Of a stretch of 17,516 nt of DNA, positions 8,726-15,210 are shown piece after piece (within the stretch, counting starts at the first letter, position 1; every line of letters begins with the position of its first letter). Below the pieces are notes generated by a model. It was not told where the DNA came from and did not search any database. It saw nothing but the letters and a program-made list of their open reading frames with translations. The translations under genes and the position numbers were made by a program. The DNA lies in NCBI GenBank assembly GCA_934773085.1, contig CAKVMU010000009.1, forward strand, positions 1 to 17,516, given 5' to 3'. The stretch comes from an uncultured Candidatus Melainabacteria bacterium. GTDB lineage: Bacteria > Cyanobacteriota > Vampirovibrionia > Gastranaerophilales > Gastranaerophilaceae.

Positions 8726-9291
8726 CCAAATCTATCTAGTTTGCTTTTGTCAGTTGTCCATGTTCTGAAAGGATATCCTTTTCTCGATTCTAAAAATTCT
8801 TCCAACTTTTCTTTACACTGAATATATAATTTATTTACGGATTTTGAGAAAATACAAATTTCTGTGCTTGGTAATTCAATTCCGTCTATTTCGGGATATT
8901 TTACTTCAAATTCAGCTTGGTTTCTTGCAATTTCTTTAGCATCTTTAGGAGAAACCTTTTTTAGGTTGAGTTTATCTAAACCGCTCACTGTATAGACGGT
9001 CGGTTCAGGTTTTGCTAATTTACCACCGCAACCAAGATGAGGGGGAGCATCAGCACTTTTTATATTTGCAAAGAATGGTGCAAATTTTGGCGTTCTAAAT
9101 AAATAGAGTCCTTTCCCACGTTTTCCAAAACCTTCTCCAGTTCCTATTTTAGTCGCATCAAAAGCCGAAAAACTATATGGAGAACCGTGATATGCAATCC
9201 CAGGCTTTATGTCTGCCCTTGGGTGAGCATAATATAGTTCTTTTGATAAATTTTTAGTTATAACCGTAATGTTTTTTACTAAATTCCCCAT
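8722..9291 (-). CDS. Small protein with a possible ADP-ribosyltransferase fold
   Basis: This 189-residue protein is not a family I can name with certainty. Its middle resembles ART domains of the polyvalent-protein type. YHGSPYSFSAFDATKIGTGE (34-53) followed by GKGLYLF (59-65) matches their pattern of HGxPxxFxxFxxxxIGTGEG then GxGLYF, and EIDGIELPSTEICIFS (134-149) matches their closing DGI...E..VF strand. A triad of H35, Y63 and E144 can be proposed. If correct, it would move ADP-ribose from NAD to a target. No signal peptide or membrane segment is seen. No convincing Shine-Dalgarno precedes the ATG, and no other in-frame ATG exists upstream before a stop. It follows mtnA by 36 nt on the same strand and converges on pdxA with overlapping stops. 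The weak start and isolated function hint at an acquired gene; the ART call is moderate. Confidence 0.72.
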   Translation of the reverse strand: MGNLVKNITVITKNLSKELYYAHPRADIKPGIAYHGSPYSFSAFDATKIGTGEGFGKRGKGLYLFRTPKFAPFFANIKSADAPPHLGCGGKLAKPEPTVYTVSGLDKLNLKKVSPKDAKEIARNQAEFEVKYPEIDGIELPSTEICIFSKSVNKLYIQCKEKLEEFLESRKGYPFRTWTTDKSKLDRFG

Positions 9292-9327
9292 ACATATATA
9301 AAAACATGTTGCAAGAAAAAATTGCCT

Positions 9328-10383
9328 TTATTGATTAAACGCTTCTGCAATAGATTTGTTATAATCCGGTCTCAAGATACCTTTCTCCGTAATAATCCCT
9401 GCGATTAATTCGTGAGGCGTTACGTCAAATCCTGGGTTAATAATATTTATACCTTCTGCACATATTCTTTTTCCGTTGATATGTGTAACTTCTTCGTGAG
9501 AACGTTCTTCTATCGGAATTTCTGCCCCAGTTTTAATTGAGGTGTCAATTGTAGACAATGGAGCCGCTATATAGAACGGAATATTGTGGTATTTGGCTGC
9601 AATTGCAACGGTATAAGTTCCGATTTTGTTTGCAGTATCACCGTTTGCAGCAATTCTGTCTGCTCCGACGACAACCATATCTATCATACCTTTTCTCATA
9701 AAATAAGAACACATTCCGTCAGTAATTAATGTTACAGGAATCCCATCCATTGCAAGTTCAAATGTTGTAATTCTTGCGCCCTGTTGTCTTGGACGTGTTT
9801 CATCCGCAAAAACTTGAACCGTATTGTCTTTTGCGTATGCTGAACGAACAACACCCAGCGCCGTACCGTAGCCAACTGTTGCCAAAGCTCCAGCGTTACA
9901 GTGTGTCAAAATTGTTGCACCTTTTGGTACAACTTCGGCACCGTAATCACCAATTTTTTTATTGATTTCAATATCTTCGTTTTCAAGTTTAATAGCATTT
10001 TGTTTTAATTCTTCTACAATACCTTTGATATCAGAATTTGAGTTTTTAATAACTTCAATCTGTTTTTGGCAAGCCCACATAAGGTTTACCGCTGTCGGAC
10101 GGGAAGTCTTCATATATTCAGCCTTTTCAATCAGCCAGTTTACAAACTCATTTCTTTCATCAAAGTTTTTTGCACCTTCCTGCGCAAACAAAACAACACC
10201 ATGCGCACCTGCAATACCAATTGCCGGAGCTCCTCTTACAATCATATCTCTGATTGCGTGAAACATTTCCTCGCCGGATGTTATGTTTACAAATTTGTAT
10301 TCATATGGAATAACAGTTTGATCAACCATTTTTGAATAATCATCTACCCATTCAATTGTTTTTATCTTTGATTCAAATGCCAT
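9328..10383 (-). CDS. mtnA: S-methyl-5-thioribose-1-phosphate isomerase
   Basis: MtnA converts 5-methylthioribose-1-phosphate to 5-methylthioribulose-1-phosphate in methionine salvage, and the same activity serves the DHAP shunt for 5'-deoxyribose by-products. The 351 residues match the usual family length. Visible motifs are RGAPAIGIAGAHG (50-62), THCNAGALATVGYGTALG (160-177) with the catalytic cysteine C162, DETRPRQQGARITTFEL (194-210), and VVVGADRIAANGDTANKIGT (237-256) with the catalytic aspartate D241. The ATG at 10383 is preceded by AGGAA on the minus strand (10390-10394). The membrane-protein gene ends 13 nt upstream, so the two are probably co-transcribed. No other salvage gene (mtnN, mtnK, mtnB, mtnD) is nearby. 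Related aIF2B-like isomerases are the main alternative, but the catalytic motifs fit MtnA. Confidence 0.95.
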   Translation of the reverse strand: MAFESKIKTIEWVDDYSKMVDQTVIPYEYKFVNITSGEEMFHAIRDMIVRGAPAIGIAGAHGVVLFAQEGAKNFDERNEFVNWLIEKAEYMKTSRPTAVNLMWACQKQIEVIKNSNSDIKGIVEELKQNAIKLENEDIEINKKIGDYGAEVVPKGATILTHCNAGALATVGYGTALGVVRSAYAKDNTVQVFADETRPRQQGARITTFELAMDGIPVTLITDGMCSYFMRKGMIDMVVVGADRIAANGDTANKIGTYTVAIAAKYHNIPFYIAAPLSTIDTSIKTGAEIPIEERSHEEVTHINGKRICAEGINIINPGFDVTPHELIAGIITEKGILRPDYNKSIAEAFNQ

Positions 10384-10396
10384 AATAATTTCCTAA

Positions 10397-10882
10397 CTAT
10401 TTAATTTCAAAATCTATACTTGTATTTTCATCAGGTGCTTTTTTAATGCCTGTCAAAAGTTCATAAACATAAGCGGTCACCAAACCGGAAAAACCGTTAA
10501 ATAAAGCACTGATTCCCGCCATAAATATAATCAATAATACCATTACTACAAATGTGCCGAATCCATTGAGAAAAAACCTCAAAAATCCTTGTGTATAAGA
10601 AGGTATCAACCATCCGAGCAACATACTTATTGGTGTATAAACAACCGCAAAGGCAAGAAATGACACAAAACCAATAACCGCACCAAAAATACAACCTTCA
10701 CGTATGCTAATAATTCCTATCAAATCGTTCTGTTTCAGATAAGCCAAAATAAAAGCTGACAAGAAAAGGATTAACAACAAAAAGCTGAACATACTGACGT
10801 ATGGAATAATTGTTATCAGTCCCAAAATGGCACCTGCAAAAGCGCTCAATATTGATAATTGTTTTAAAAGTAGTAAGTTCAT
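10397..10882 (-). CDS. Integral membrane protein, function unknown
   Basis: The 161-residue product is highly hydrophobic and I do not recognise a family. At least four transmembrane segments can be seen: about residues 11-28, 31-49, 62-92 (possibly one long or two short helices) and 108-139. The C-terminus, from about residue 146, is polar and ends in an acidic stretch. There is no cleavable signal. Glycines recur within the helices (GAILG, GAVIG, NGFGTF, NGFSG), which suggests close helix packing. On the minus strand AAGGG (10889-10893) sits 6 nt before the ATG. mtnA follows by 13 nt, so they form a transcription unit, perhaps together with leuC upstream, though a palindrome lies between. 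A transport or membrane-organising role is possible but not shown. Confidence 0.8.
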   Translation of the reverse strand: MNLLLLKQLSILSAFAGAILGLITIIPYVSMFSFLLLILFLSAFILAYLKQNDLIGIISIREGCIFGAVIGFVSFLAFAVVYTPISMLLGWLIPSYTQGFLRFFLNGFGTFVVMVLLIIFMAGISALFNGFSGLVTAYVYELLTGIKKAPDENTSIDFEIK

Positions 10883-10889
10883 ATTTTTC

Positions 10890-10926
10890 CCTTCACCTTA
10901 ACCCTCTCCCACAAGGGGCGAGGAGA
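10890..10926. repeat. REP-like GC-rich palindrome between leuC and the membrane-protein gene
   Basis: Within AT-rich surroundings, a GC-rich block forms an imperfect hairpin: CCTCTCCC (10903-10910), loop ACAAG, GGGCGAGG (10916-10923), with a single T/C mismatch. The flank CTTCACCTTAA before it also fits the widespread dispersed repeat whose pattern is roughly CCCTCACCC..ACCCTCTCCC..AAGGGGAGAGG. Reading one plus-strand frame gives the NPLPQG signature typical of spurious ORFs over such repeats. It fills most of the 48 bp gap between leuC and the next gene. Confidence 0.65.
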
Positions 10927-10930
10927 ATTT

Positions 10931-12172
10931 TTATTCCGCTGAAATATATCCTCTTAATGCAGTGTATGCTGCAACATAAGGGGATGCTAAGTAAATAAAA
11001 CCTTTTGTATTACCCATACGACCTTGAAAATTACGGTTTTGTGTTGCCAGACAAACCTCTCCGTCACCAAGGATTCCGGCATGAACTCCAACACACGGTC
11101 CGCAACCGGGAGCCATTATCGCAGCATTTGCATCGACAAAGATATCAATCAAACCTTCTTTCAAAGCTTGTTTAAAAACATCTTTAGAAGCCGGTGAAAT
11201 CAGCATTCTCACATCCGGATGGACTTTTTTGCCGTTTAAGATTTCAGCTACAACACGCAAATCCTCAATTCTGCCGTTTGTACAAGTTCCGACATAAACC
11301 TGATTAACTTTAACATCCTTGAGTTCTTCCACTCTTTTAGTGTTATCTACCGTATGAGGACAAGACACAGTATGCGGAACGTCTTCTGCATTTATTTCAA
11401 TAATCCTTTCGTATTCTGCATCTTCATCCGGAAGAATCTGAACAAATTTGTCATCTCTTCCTCTTGATTTTAAAAACTCTCTTGTTGTTTCATCCGCAAC
11501 AAAAAGCCCGCATTTTGCACCGGCTTCCACTGCCATATTTGCCAACGTAAATCTTTCTGACATTGACATATTGTCAATCGTATCTCCTGTAAATTCAAGA
11601 GATTTATAAGTTGCACCATCAGCACCTATCATTCCGATTAGATGAAGCATCAAATCTTTAGAGCAAATTCCTTTTCTAAATTTTCCCGTTACTACAACTT
11701 TAAACGTTGCAGGAACTTTTAACCAAGTTTTACCGAGAGCCATCGCAACAGCAATATCTGTTGAACCCATACCGGTTGCAAATGCACCAAGCGCACCTGA
11801 TGTACACGTATGCGAATCCGCTCCGACAAGCACTTCACCCGGATTAACAAATGTTTCAACCAATCTTTGGTGACAAACACCTGCTCCTACATCAGATAAA
11901 ACCGCACCATACTCTTTTGAAAACTCTCTTAAAACCATATGAGTGTTTGAAAGTTCTTTTCTTGGGCTTGGAGAAGCATGATCAATAAAAAGGATAGAAC
12001 GTTCCGGATTCTTAAGTTTTTTTATTCCGAGTTTCTTAAACTCCTGTACAGTCAAAGGTCCGGTTCCATCCTGCACCGCAGCCACATCAACTTTTGATAT
12101 AACCAACTCTCCGGCATGAACATCTTTGCCGGCATGTGAGGATATTATTTTTTCAACAAGAGTCATTCCCAT
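10931..12172 (-). CDS. leuC: 3-isopropylmalate dehydratase large subunit (LeuC/homoaconitase family)
   Basis: The large subunit of this [4Fe-4S] hydro-lyase isomerises 2- to 3-isopropylmalate in leucine synthesis. The 413-residue length fits the shorter LeuC type 2 / HacA-like group rather than the roughly 466-residue E. coli form. Cluster cysteines are C297 (GTCTNGR), C357 and C360 (PGCGPC). Other conserved stretches are HASPSP (65-70), GADSHTCTSGALGAF (117-131) and TQNRNFQGRMG (377-387). The start at 12172 is chosen because AGGAGG (minus strand, 12181-12186) is 8 nt away; the ATG two codons later is too distant. The small subunit gene (leuD) is not adjacent. Homoaconitate or another substrate is possible, since large subunits of this group are alike. 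Confidence 0.9.
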   Translation of the reverse strand: MGMTLVEKIISSHAGKDVHAGELVISKVDVAAVQDGTGPLTVQEFKKLGIKKLKNPERSILFIDHASPSPRKELSNTHMVLREFSKEYGAVLSDVGAGVCHQRLVETFVNPGEVLVGADSHTCTSGALGAFATGMGSTDIAVAMALGKTWLKVPATFKVVVTGKFRKGICSKDLMLHLIGMIGADGATYKSLEFTGDTIDNMSMSERFTLANMAVEAGAKCGLFVADETTREFLKSRGRDDKFVQILPDEDAEYERIIEINAEDVPHTVSCPHTVDNTKRVEELKDVKVNQVYVGTCTNGRIEDLRVVAEILNGKKVHPDVRMLISPASKDVFKQALKEGLIDIFVDANAAIMAPGCGPCVGVHAGILGDGEVCLATQNRNFQGRMGNTKGFIYLASPYVAAYTALRGYISAE

Positions 12173-12200
12173 AAGTAGCCCCTCCTCTTTATTTAACTTA

Positions 12201-12209
12201 ATTTTACCA
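12201..12209 (-). promoter_or_regulatory. Candidate extended -10 promoter for leuC
   Basis: On the minus strand TGG is followed by TAAAAT (12201-12206), an extended -10 pattern. A weak -35 (TTATTA) lies 17 nt upstream and overlaps the opposite-strand TATAAT. Transcription would start near 12194, just ahead of the AGGAGG ribosome binding site. The prediction rests on motif matching alone. Confidence 0.4.
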
Positions 12210-12221
12210 CAAACTCGTGTT

Positions 12222-12227
12222 TATAAT
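12222..12227 (+). promoter_or_regulatory. Candidate -10 box (TATAAT) for the GT-C-like gene
   Basis: A perfect TATAAT lies 34 bases before the start at 12262. No convincing -35 is seen at normal spacing. It sits inside the 89 bp divergent region shared with leuC, where the two predicted promoters overlap. Confidence 0.4.
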
Positions 12228-12261
12228 AAAATAAAAACAGGGATTAGTTTAAGGAGTAAAA

Positions 12262-13779
12262 ATGGAGAGATTAAAAGCTTTATGCCTTACTATTGGCAAA
12301 AACAAGGCAGTATTTTATTTAATAGTTTTACTTTTTTGCCTGCTTTTGGCATGCCTGTCTAATAATTATGACTACGATTTATTCGCAAGACTCATTGTTG
12401 GAGAATCATTCGTTGAAAAAGGAGTTATTAACTATCAAGATTTTCTCTCATATACGCCTACTCACCTTTGGTATGACCACGAATGGGGAGCAAGTGTGTT
12501 TTTCTACCTATTTTTCAAATACTTTGGTGCGTACGGATTAATTCTAATACACGCACTCCTTCTTTTTGGAACAACATTTTTTGTATTAAAAACTCAAGCA
12601 ATACAAAAATGCGCTTTCCCTTGTACACTCGCATTTACGGCTTTCTTCATTTTTGCATTAAGTCATTTAAACCCGAGCATAGTGCGTTGCCACATGTTCA
12701 GTTTTATGTTTTTTGCATTATTTCTATTCTTACTTGAGAAGTGCAGGCGATTCAACTCAAACGCAATATGGCTTATCCCGCCCATTGTGCTTATTTGGAA
12801 TAACATTCACGGCGGAGTTGTATCCGGCATGGGAATGGTTTTTATCTATATGATAGGCGCAATCTTAACTAAAAAAAGTTGGAAAAAATACTTTTTCGTT
12901 CTGTTGGTTTCCGCTTTTCTACTTGCAATCAATCCTTACGGAGTTGATTATTATAGTTTTTTAATTTCCGCAAATACTAAAACAAGAACCTTCATAACTG
13001 AATGGTGGTGGGTATTTGCACAACGTCACGTATTGTATTACTATCCAACATTTATCGCTGCAGTATTTCTAATAGTTTTAAGCATTTTCAATATGTTCAA
13101 AAGGAAAAATTTTTCCGATATAACAAAACTCCTCGCATTGATTACAACAACAACGCTAGGTTCAATGCACGTAAAACTTTTGTCCTTAACAGTGATAGTA
13201 ATAGGAGCACTTTATTATAACGAAATTGCGAAATTGTTTAGCAAAAACAGCATTAGAATTATAGAAAAGGTTGCGTATGTAATAATTCCGTTATCAGTTC
13301 TGTACATTCCGTTTACGCATCCTTATATTCCGAGAGTTAATTTTAATAAATTTCCGGTTATCGAGACTGAGTTTCTGAAAGAAAATAATATTAAGGGAAA
13401 TATCCTAACATCTTTCGGACTCGGCAGTTATGTATCTTATAAACTTTATCCGCAAAATCTAATATACATGGATGGACGATACGAGGAGGTATATTACGAT
13501 GAAGAGTTTGATAATTTAATCACATACGAACGAGGCAAAGAAGGTTGGGAAAAAGTCTACAAAGATTACCCAACAGAAATCCTCATGCCGGAAAAGACAA
13601 TGGCTCCGTACAAGATTTTGAAACAATCAAAAGATTGGGTGCAAATATTTGATGGACCTGCCTGCGGTGTTTTTGTAAGAAAAGGAACCGAAAAACAAAG
13701 CTACAAACAACCTTCCGACAGACTAAAATATTATCAATTCACAGCCTTTGATAATATGGGAAAATTCGGTAAACAATAA
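12262..13779 (+). CDS. Polytopic membrane protein, GT-C glycosyltransferase-like
   Basis: The 505-residue protein has about nine or ten membrane segments (roughly 15-33, 90-110, 118-135, 145-158, 168-200, 210-223, 255-275, 290-318, 335-350) and a soluble C-terminal part of about 150 residues. The first external loop holds DYDLFARLIVG (36-46) and, further on, YDHEWG (71-76). Acidic residues in this loop are typical of GT-C enzymes that use lipid-linked sugars. The C-terminal part has ILTSFGLGSYVSYKLYP (381-397) and MDGRYEEVYYDEEF (403-416), resembling the GxYL...P..DGR motif of uncharacterised family members. AAGGAG (12251-12256) precedes the ATG by 5 nt. It probably acts in the inner membrane on cell-surface glycans or glycoproteins; the substrate is unknown. 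The family call is by topology and motif, not by alignment. Confidence 0.75.
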   Translation: MERLKALCLTIGKNKAVFYLIVLLFCLLLACLSNNYDYDLFARLIVGESFVEKGVINYQDFLSYTPTHLWYDHEWGASVFFYLFFKYFGAYGLILIHALLLFGTTFFVLKTQAIQKCAFPCTLAFTAFFIFALSHLNPSIVRCHMFSFMFFALFLFLLEKCRRFNSNAIWLIPPIVLIWNNIHGGVVSGMGMVFIYMIGAILTKKSWKKYFFVLLVSAFLLAINPYGVDYYSFLISANTKTRTFITEWWWVFAQRHVLYYYPTFIAAVFLIVLSIFNMFKRKNFSDITKLLALITTTTLGSMHVKLLSLTVIVIGALYYNEIAKLFSKNSIRIIEKVAYVIIPLSVLYIPFTHPYIPRVNFNKFPVIETEFLKENNIKGNILTSFGLGSYVSYKLYPQNLIYMDGRYEEVYYDEEFDNLITYERGKEGWEKVYKDYPTEILMPEKTMAPYKILKQSKDWVQIFDGPACGVFVRKGTEKQSYKQPSDRLKYYQFTAFDNMGKFGKQ

Positions 13780-13787
13780 GTTTTTTG

Positions 13788-13796
13788 TGGTATAAA
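13788..13796 (+). promoter_or_regulatory. Candidate extended -10 promoter for the patatin gene
   Basis: TGG followed by TATAAA (13791-13796) forms an extended -10 in the 47 bp gap before the patatin gene. No -35 is evident. The nine bases TTTGTGGTA (13784-13792) are identical to those at the predicted leuC -10 on the minus strand. Confidence 0.4.
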
Positions 13797-13826
13797 TAAG
13801 AAAGGTTCTAACCAAGAGGTATTTAT

Positions 13827-15005
13827 ATGAACAATCCATTAAAATATACCTGTTTATTTGGAGGCGGAGCTATTCGTGGGCTCGCCTATATCGGAACCAT
13901 TCGAGCGCTGGAAGAACTTAATATTGAATACGATATTATTGGAGGATCTTCTGTCGGCTCTATTTTTGCAACCCTTGTTGCTTGCGGTTACAAGTCATAT
14001 GAACTTGAGAACTTGTTTATGAAAGTTAATTTTGAACTGTTCAAAGACATTCACTTGGGCTTTGGCAAAGGACTTGCTCTAAGCAGAGGTGAAATATTTC
14101 TTGATTGGCTAAATGAACTTATTTCCAGAAAAGCGGATGATATTAAAAATAAAAAACTTTCATTCAAAGATATCGAAAAAGAATTGGTTATCATAACTAC
14201 AAACCTAAAAAAGTTTAATACACAAGAATTCTCAAAAACAGAAACTCCGGACTTTGAAATCGCTAAGGCAATCCGAATTTCATCAAGTATGCCAGGTCTT
14301 ATGGCGCCGTTCATTTATAAAGACGAAGAACTCGTAGACGGTGATTTACAAAAAGCATCTCCAATGTGGAGATTATCCAAAACTCTCAATAATTCACCAA
14401 GCAGAATTTTAGAATTCCGTTTGGAAGGTGATTGCGGCGATACCGGCAAAAGTCCGGTTGCATTCATCAATCAAATTTACAGCTGCGTTACAGATGTTGC
14501 AACAGAGTTTGTATCTGAGATTTATGGACAAAATGACAGATTCGACTGCATCAGATTAAACACAGGAGACATATTCTTTGCAGATTTTAATTTGGACAAA
14601 GACTCCAGAAGAAAACTTATTAATAGTGGCTATGAGCAAACAATGAAGTACTTTAAGGAATTTTTACCAAAGAAAAAAGAAAAACTTGAAGCTGTTTATT
14701 CAAAAGCACTTAATTACCTAAAACAAGCAAACAAAGGACTTAAATCCGGTAATGTCGAAGAAGTTCAGTGGTGGTTTGGAGATTTGTTCATTCTGCTATG
14801 CGAAAACAAAGAAATCATTGACCCTTGTATATATGAACAAATAGTCGATTTAAAAAATCTTCTTGCTGATTCAACCGCAACAGTTTTATTCTTCTATTCC
14901 AAATTTAAAAATCAAAAGAACCTTGAGATAGCAATGAAAGATGTCTTAAAAACTCTCGAGACAAGAGTTGCAGACATAAAACTATATCTACAGAACACCC
15001 CTTAA
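13827..15005 (+). CDS. Patatin-like phospholipase
   Basis: Patatin-like proteins are serine lipid acyl hydrolases with a Ser-Asp dyad. The 392-residue product starts directly with the domain. The oxyanion loop is GGGAIRGLAY (12-21), the nucleophile elbow is GSSVG (40-44) with S42, and the dyad aspartate is in LVDGDLQKASP (169-179), D171. Most family members have DG[GA] there; this one has DGD. About residues 275-392 form a Lys-rich, mostly helical extension of unknown role. No signal peptide or membrane anchor is seen, so it is cytoplasmic unless secreted by a leaderless route. AGAGG (13815-13819) lies 7 nt before the ATG. It could trim membrane lipids, or act as an effector like secreted bacterial patatins; the sequence does not decide. 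Confidence 0.92.
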   Translation: MNNPLKYTCLFGGGAIRGLAYIGTIRALEELNIEYDIIGGSSVGSIFATLVACGYKSYELENLFMKVNFELFKDIHLGFGKGLALSRGEIFLDWLNELISRKADDIKNKKLSFKDIEKELVIITTNLKKFNTQEFSKTETPDFEIAKAIRISSSMPGLMAPFIYKDEELVDGDLQKASPMWRLSKTLNNSPSRILEFRLEGDCGDTGKSPVAFINQIYSCVTDVATEFVSEIYGQNDRFDCIRLNTGDIFFADFNLDKDSRRKLINSGYEQTMKYFKEFLPKKKEKLEAVYSKALNYLKQANKGLKSGNVEEVQWWFGDLFILLCENKEIIDPCIYEQIVDLKNLLADSTATVLFFYSKFKNQKNLEIAMKDVLKTLETRVADIKLYLQNTP

Positions 15006-15071
15006 TTCGTTAAGATATGTAACAAAATGCTAAATTTAGGGACTTTTTTGTAATATTTCTTAATAAAACAC

Positions 15072-15100
15072 TTGAAGTTTATATACTTATGATATATATT
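15072..15100 (+). promoter_or_regulatory. Strong sigma-70-type promoter for the sigma factor gene
   Basis: TTGAAG (15072-15077) and TATATT (15095-15100) are separated by exactly 17 bases. Transcription would begin near 15107, giving a leader of about 100 nt before the preferred start at 15211. Both boxes are close to the housekeeping consensus, so this gene is probably read by the main sigma factor. Confidence 0.65.
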
Positions 15101-15108
15101 AAGTATAT

Positions 15109-15172
15109 AAGGATTAGTTCAGTTATGTGTTATCCCAAATCCTTGAAAGCTAGTAGCATTGCTATACAGCTT
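15109..15172 (+). promoter_or_regulatory. Structured leader of the sigma factor mRNA: two hairpins
   Basis: Hairpin 1 pairs AAGGATT (15109-15115) with AATCCTT (15138-15144), a perfect 7 bp stem around a 22 nt loop. Hairpin 2 pairs AAGCT (15147-15151) with AGCTT (15168-15172), and inside it TAGC (15154-15157) with GCTA (15161-15164) around an ATT loop. They lie between the predicted transcription start and the gene. I do not recognise a known riboswitch class. The structures are inferred by eye, without folding energies. Confidence 0.45.
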
Positions 15173-15193
15173 AGTTTGTTATGTTTACCCTAA
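15125..15193 (+). CDS. Possible 22-residue leader peptide upstream of the sigma factor
   Basis: An ATG at 15125 opens a 22-codon frame ending with TAA at 15191-15193, five bases before the GGAG that serves the sigma gene. The peptide begins MCYPKSLKASS and ends LCLP, with a hydrophobic second half. AAGGA (15109-15113) is 11 nt upstream, a long spacing, and is the left arm of hairpin 1, so its use could be structure dependent. A frame this short can arise by chance. Confidence 0.25.
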   Translation: MCYPKSLKASSIAIQLSLLCLP

Positions 15194-15210
15194 ATACGGA
15201 GTTTAAAAGT

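Noticed and set aside
8768..8781. Perfect palindrome AAAGGATATCCTTT inside the ART-like gene
   Set aside because: Short, A/T-rich and inside coding sequence; may be chance. Mentioned only as a possible terminator for the convergent gene.
10810..10998. 62-codon plus-strand frame across the leuC/membrane-protein gap
   Set aside because: It runs antisense to two real genes and owes its middle to the REP-like palindrome (the NPLPQG signature of spurious frames). No ribosome binding site.
15001..15014. CTTAA-TTCG-TTAAG hairpin with a UUCG loop at the patatin stop as a terminator
   Set aside because: Only a 5 bp A/T-rich stem, and the nearest T-run (15044-15050) is about 30 bases away; too weak to annotate.
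15109..15180. tRNA-like start (AAGGATTAGTTCAGTT resembles an acceptor stem plus D-arm)
   Set aside because: No matching D-stem partner, anticodon arm or GTTCRA T-loop follows. The bases are better explained by the leader hairpins.
15181..15210. Upstream in-frame ATG (15181) as the sigma factor start
   Set aside because: No Shine-Dalgarno before it, whereas GGAG is well placed for the ATG at 15211. The extra 10 residues match no sigma motif.
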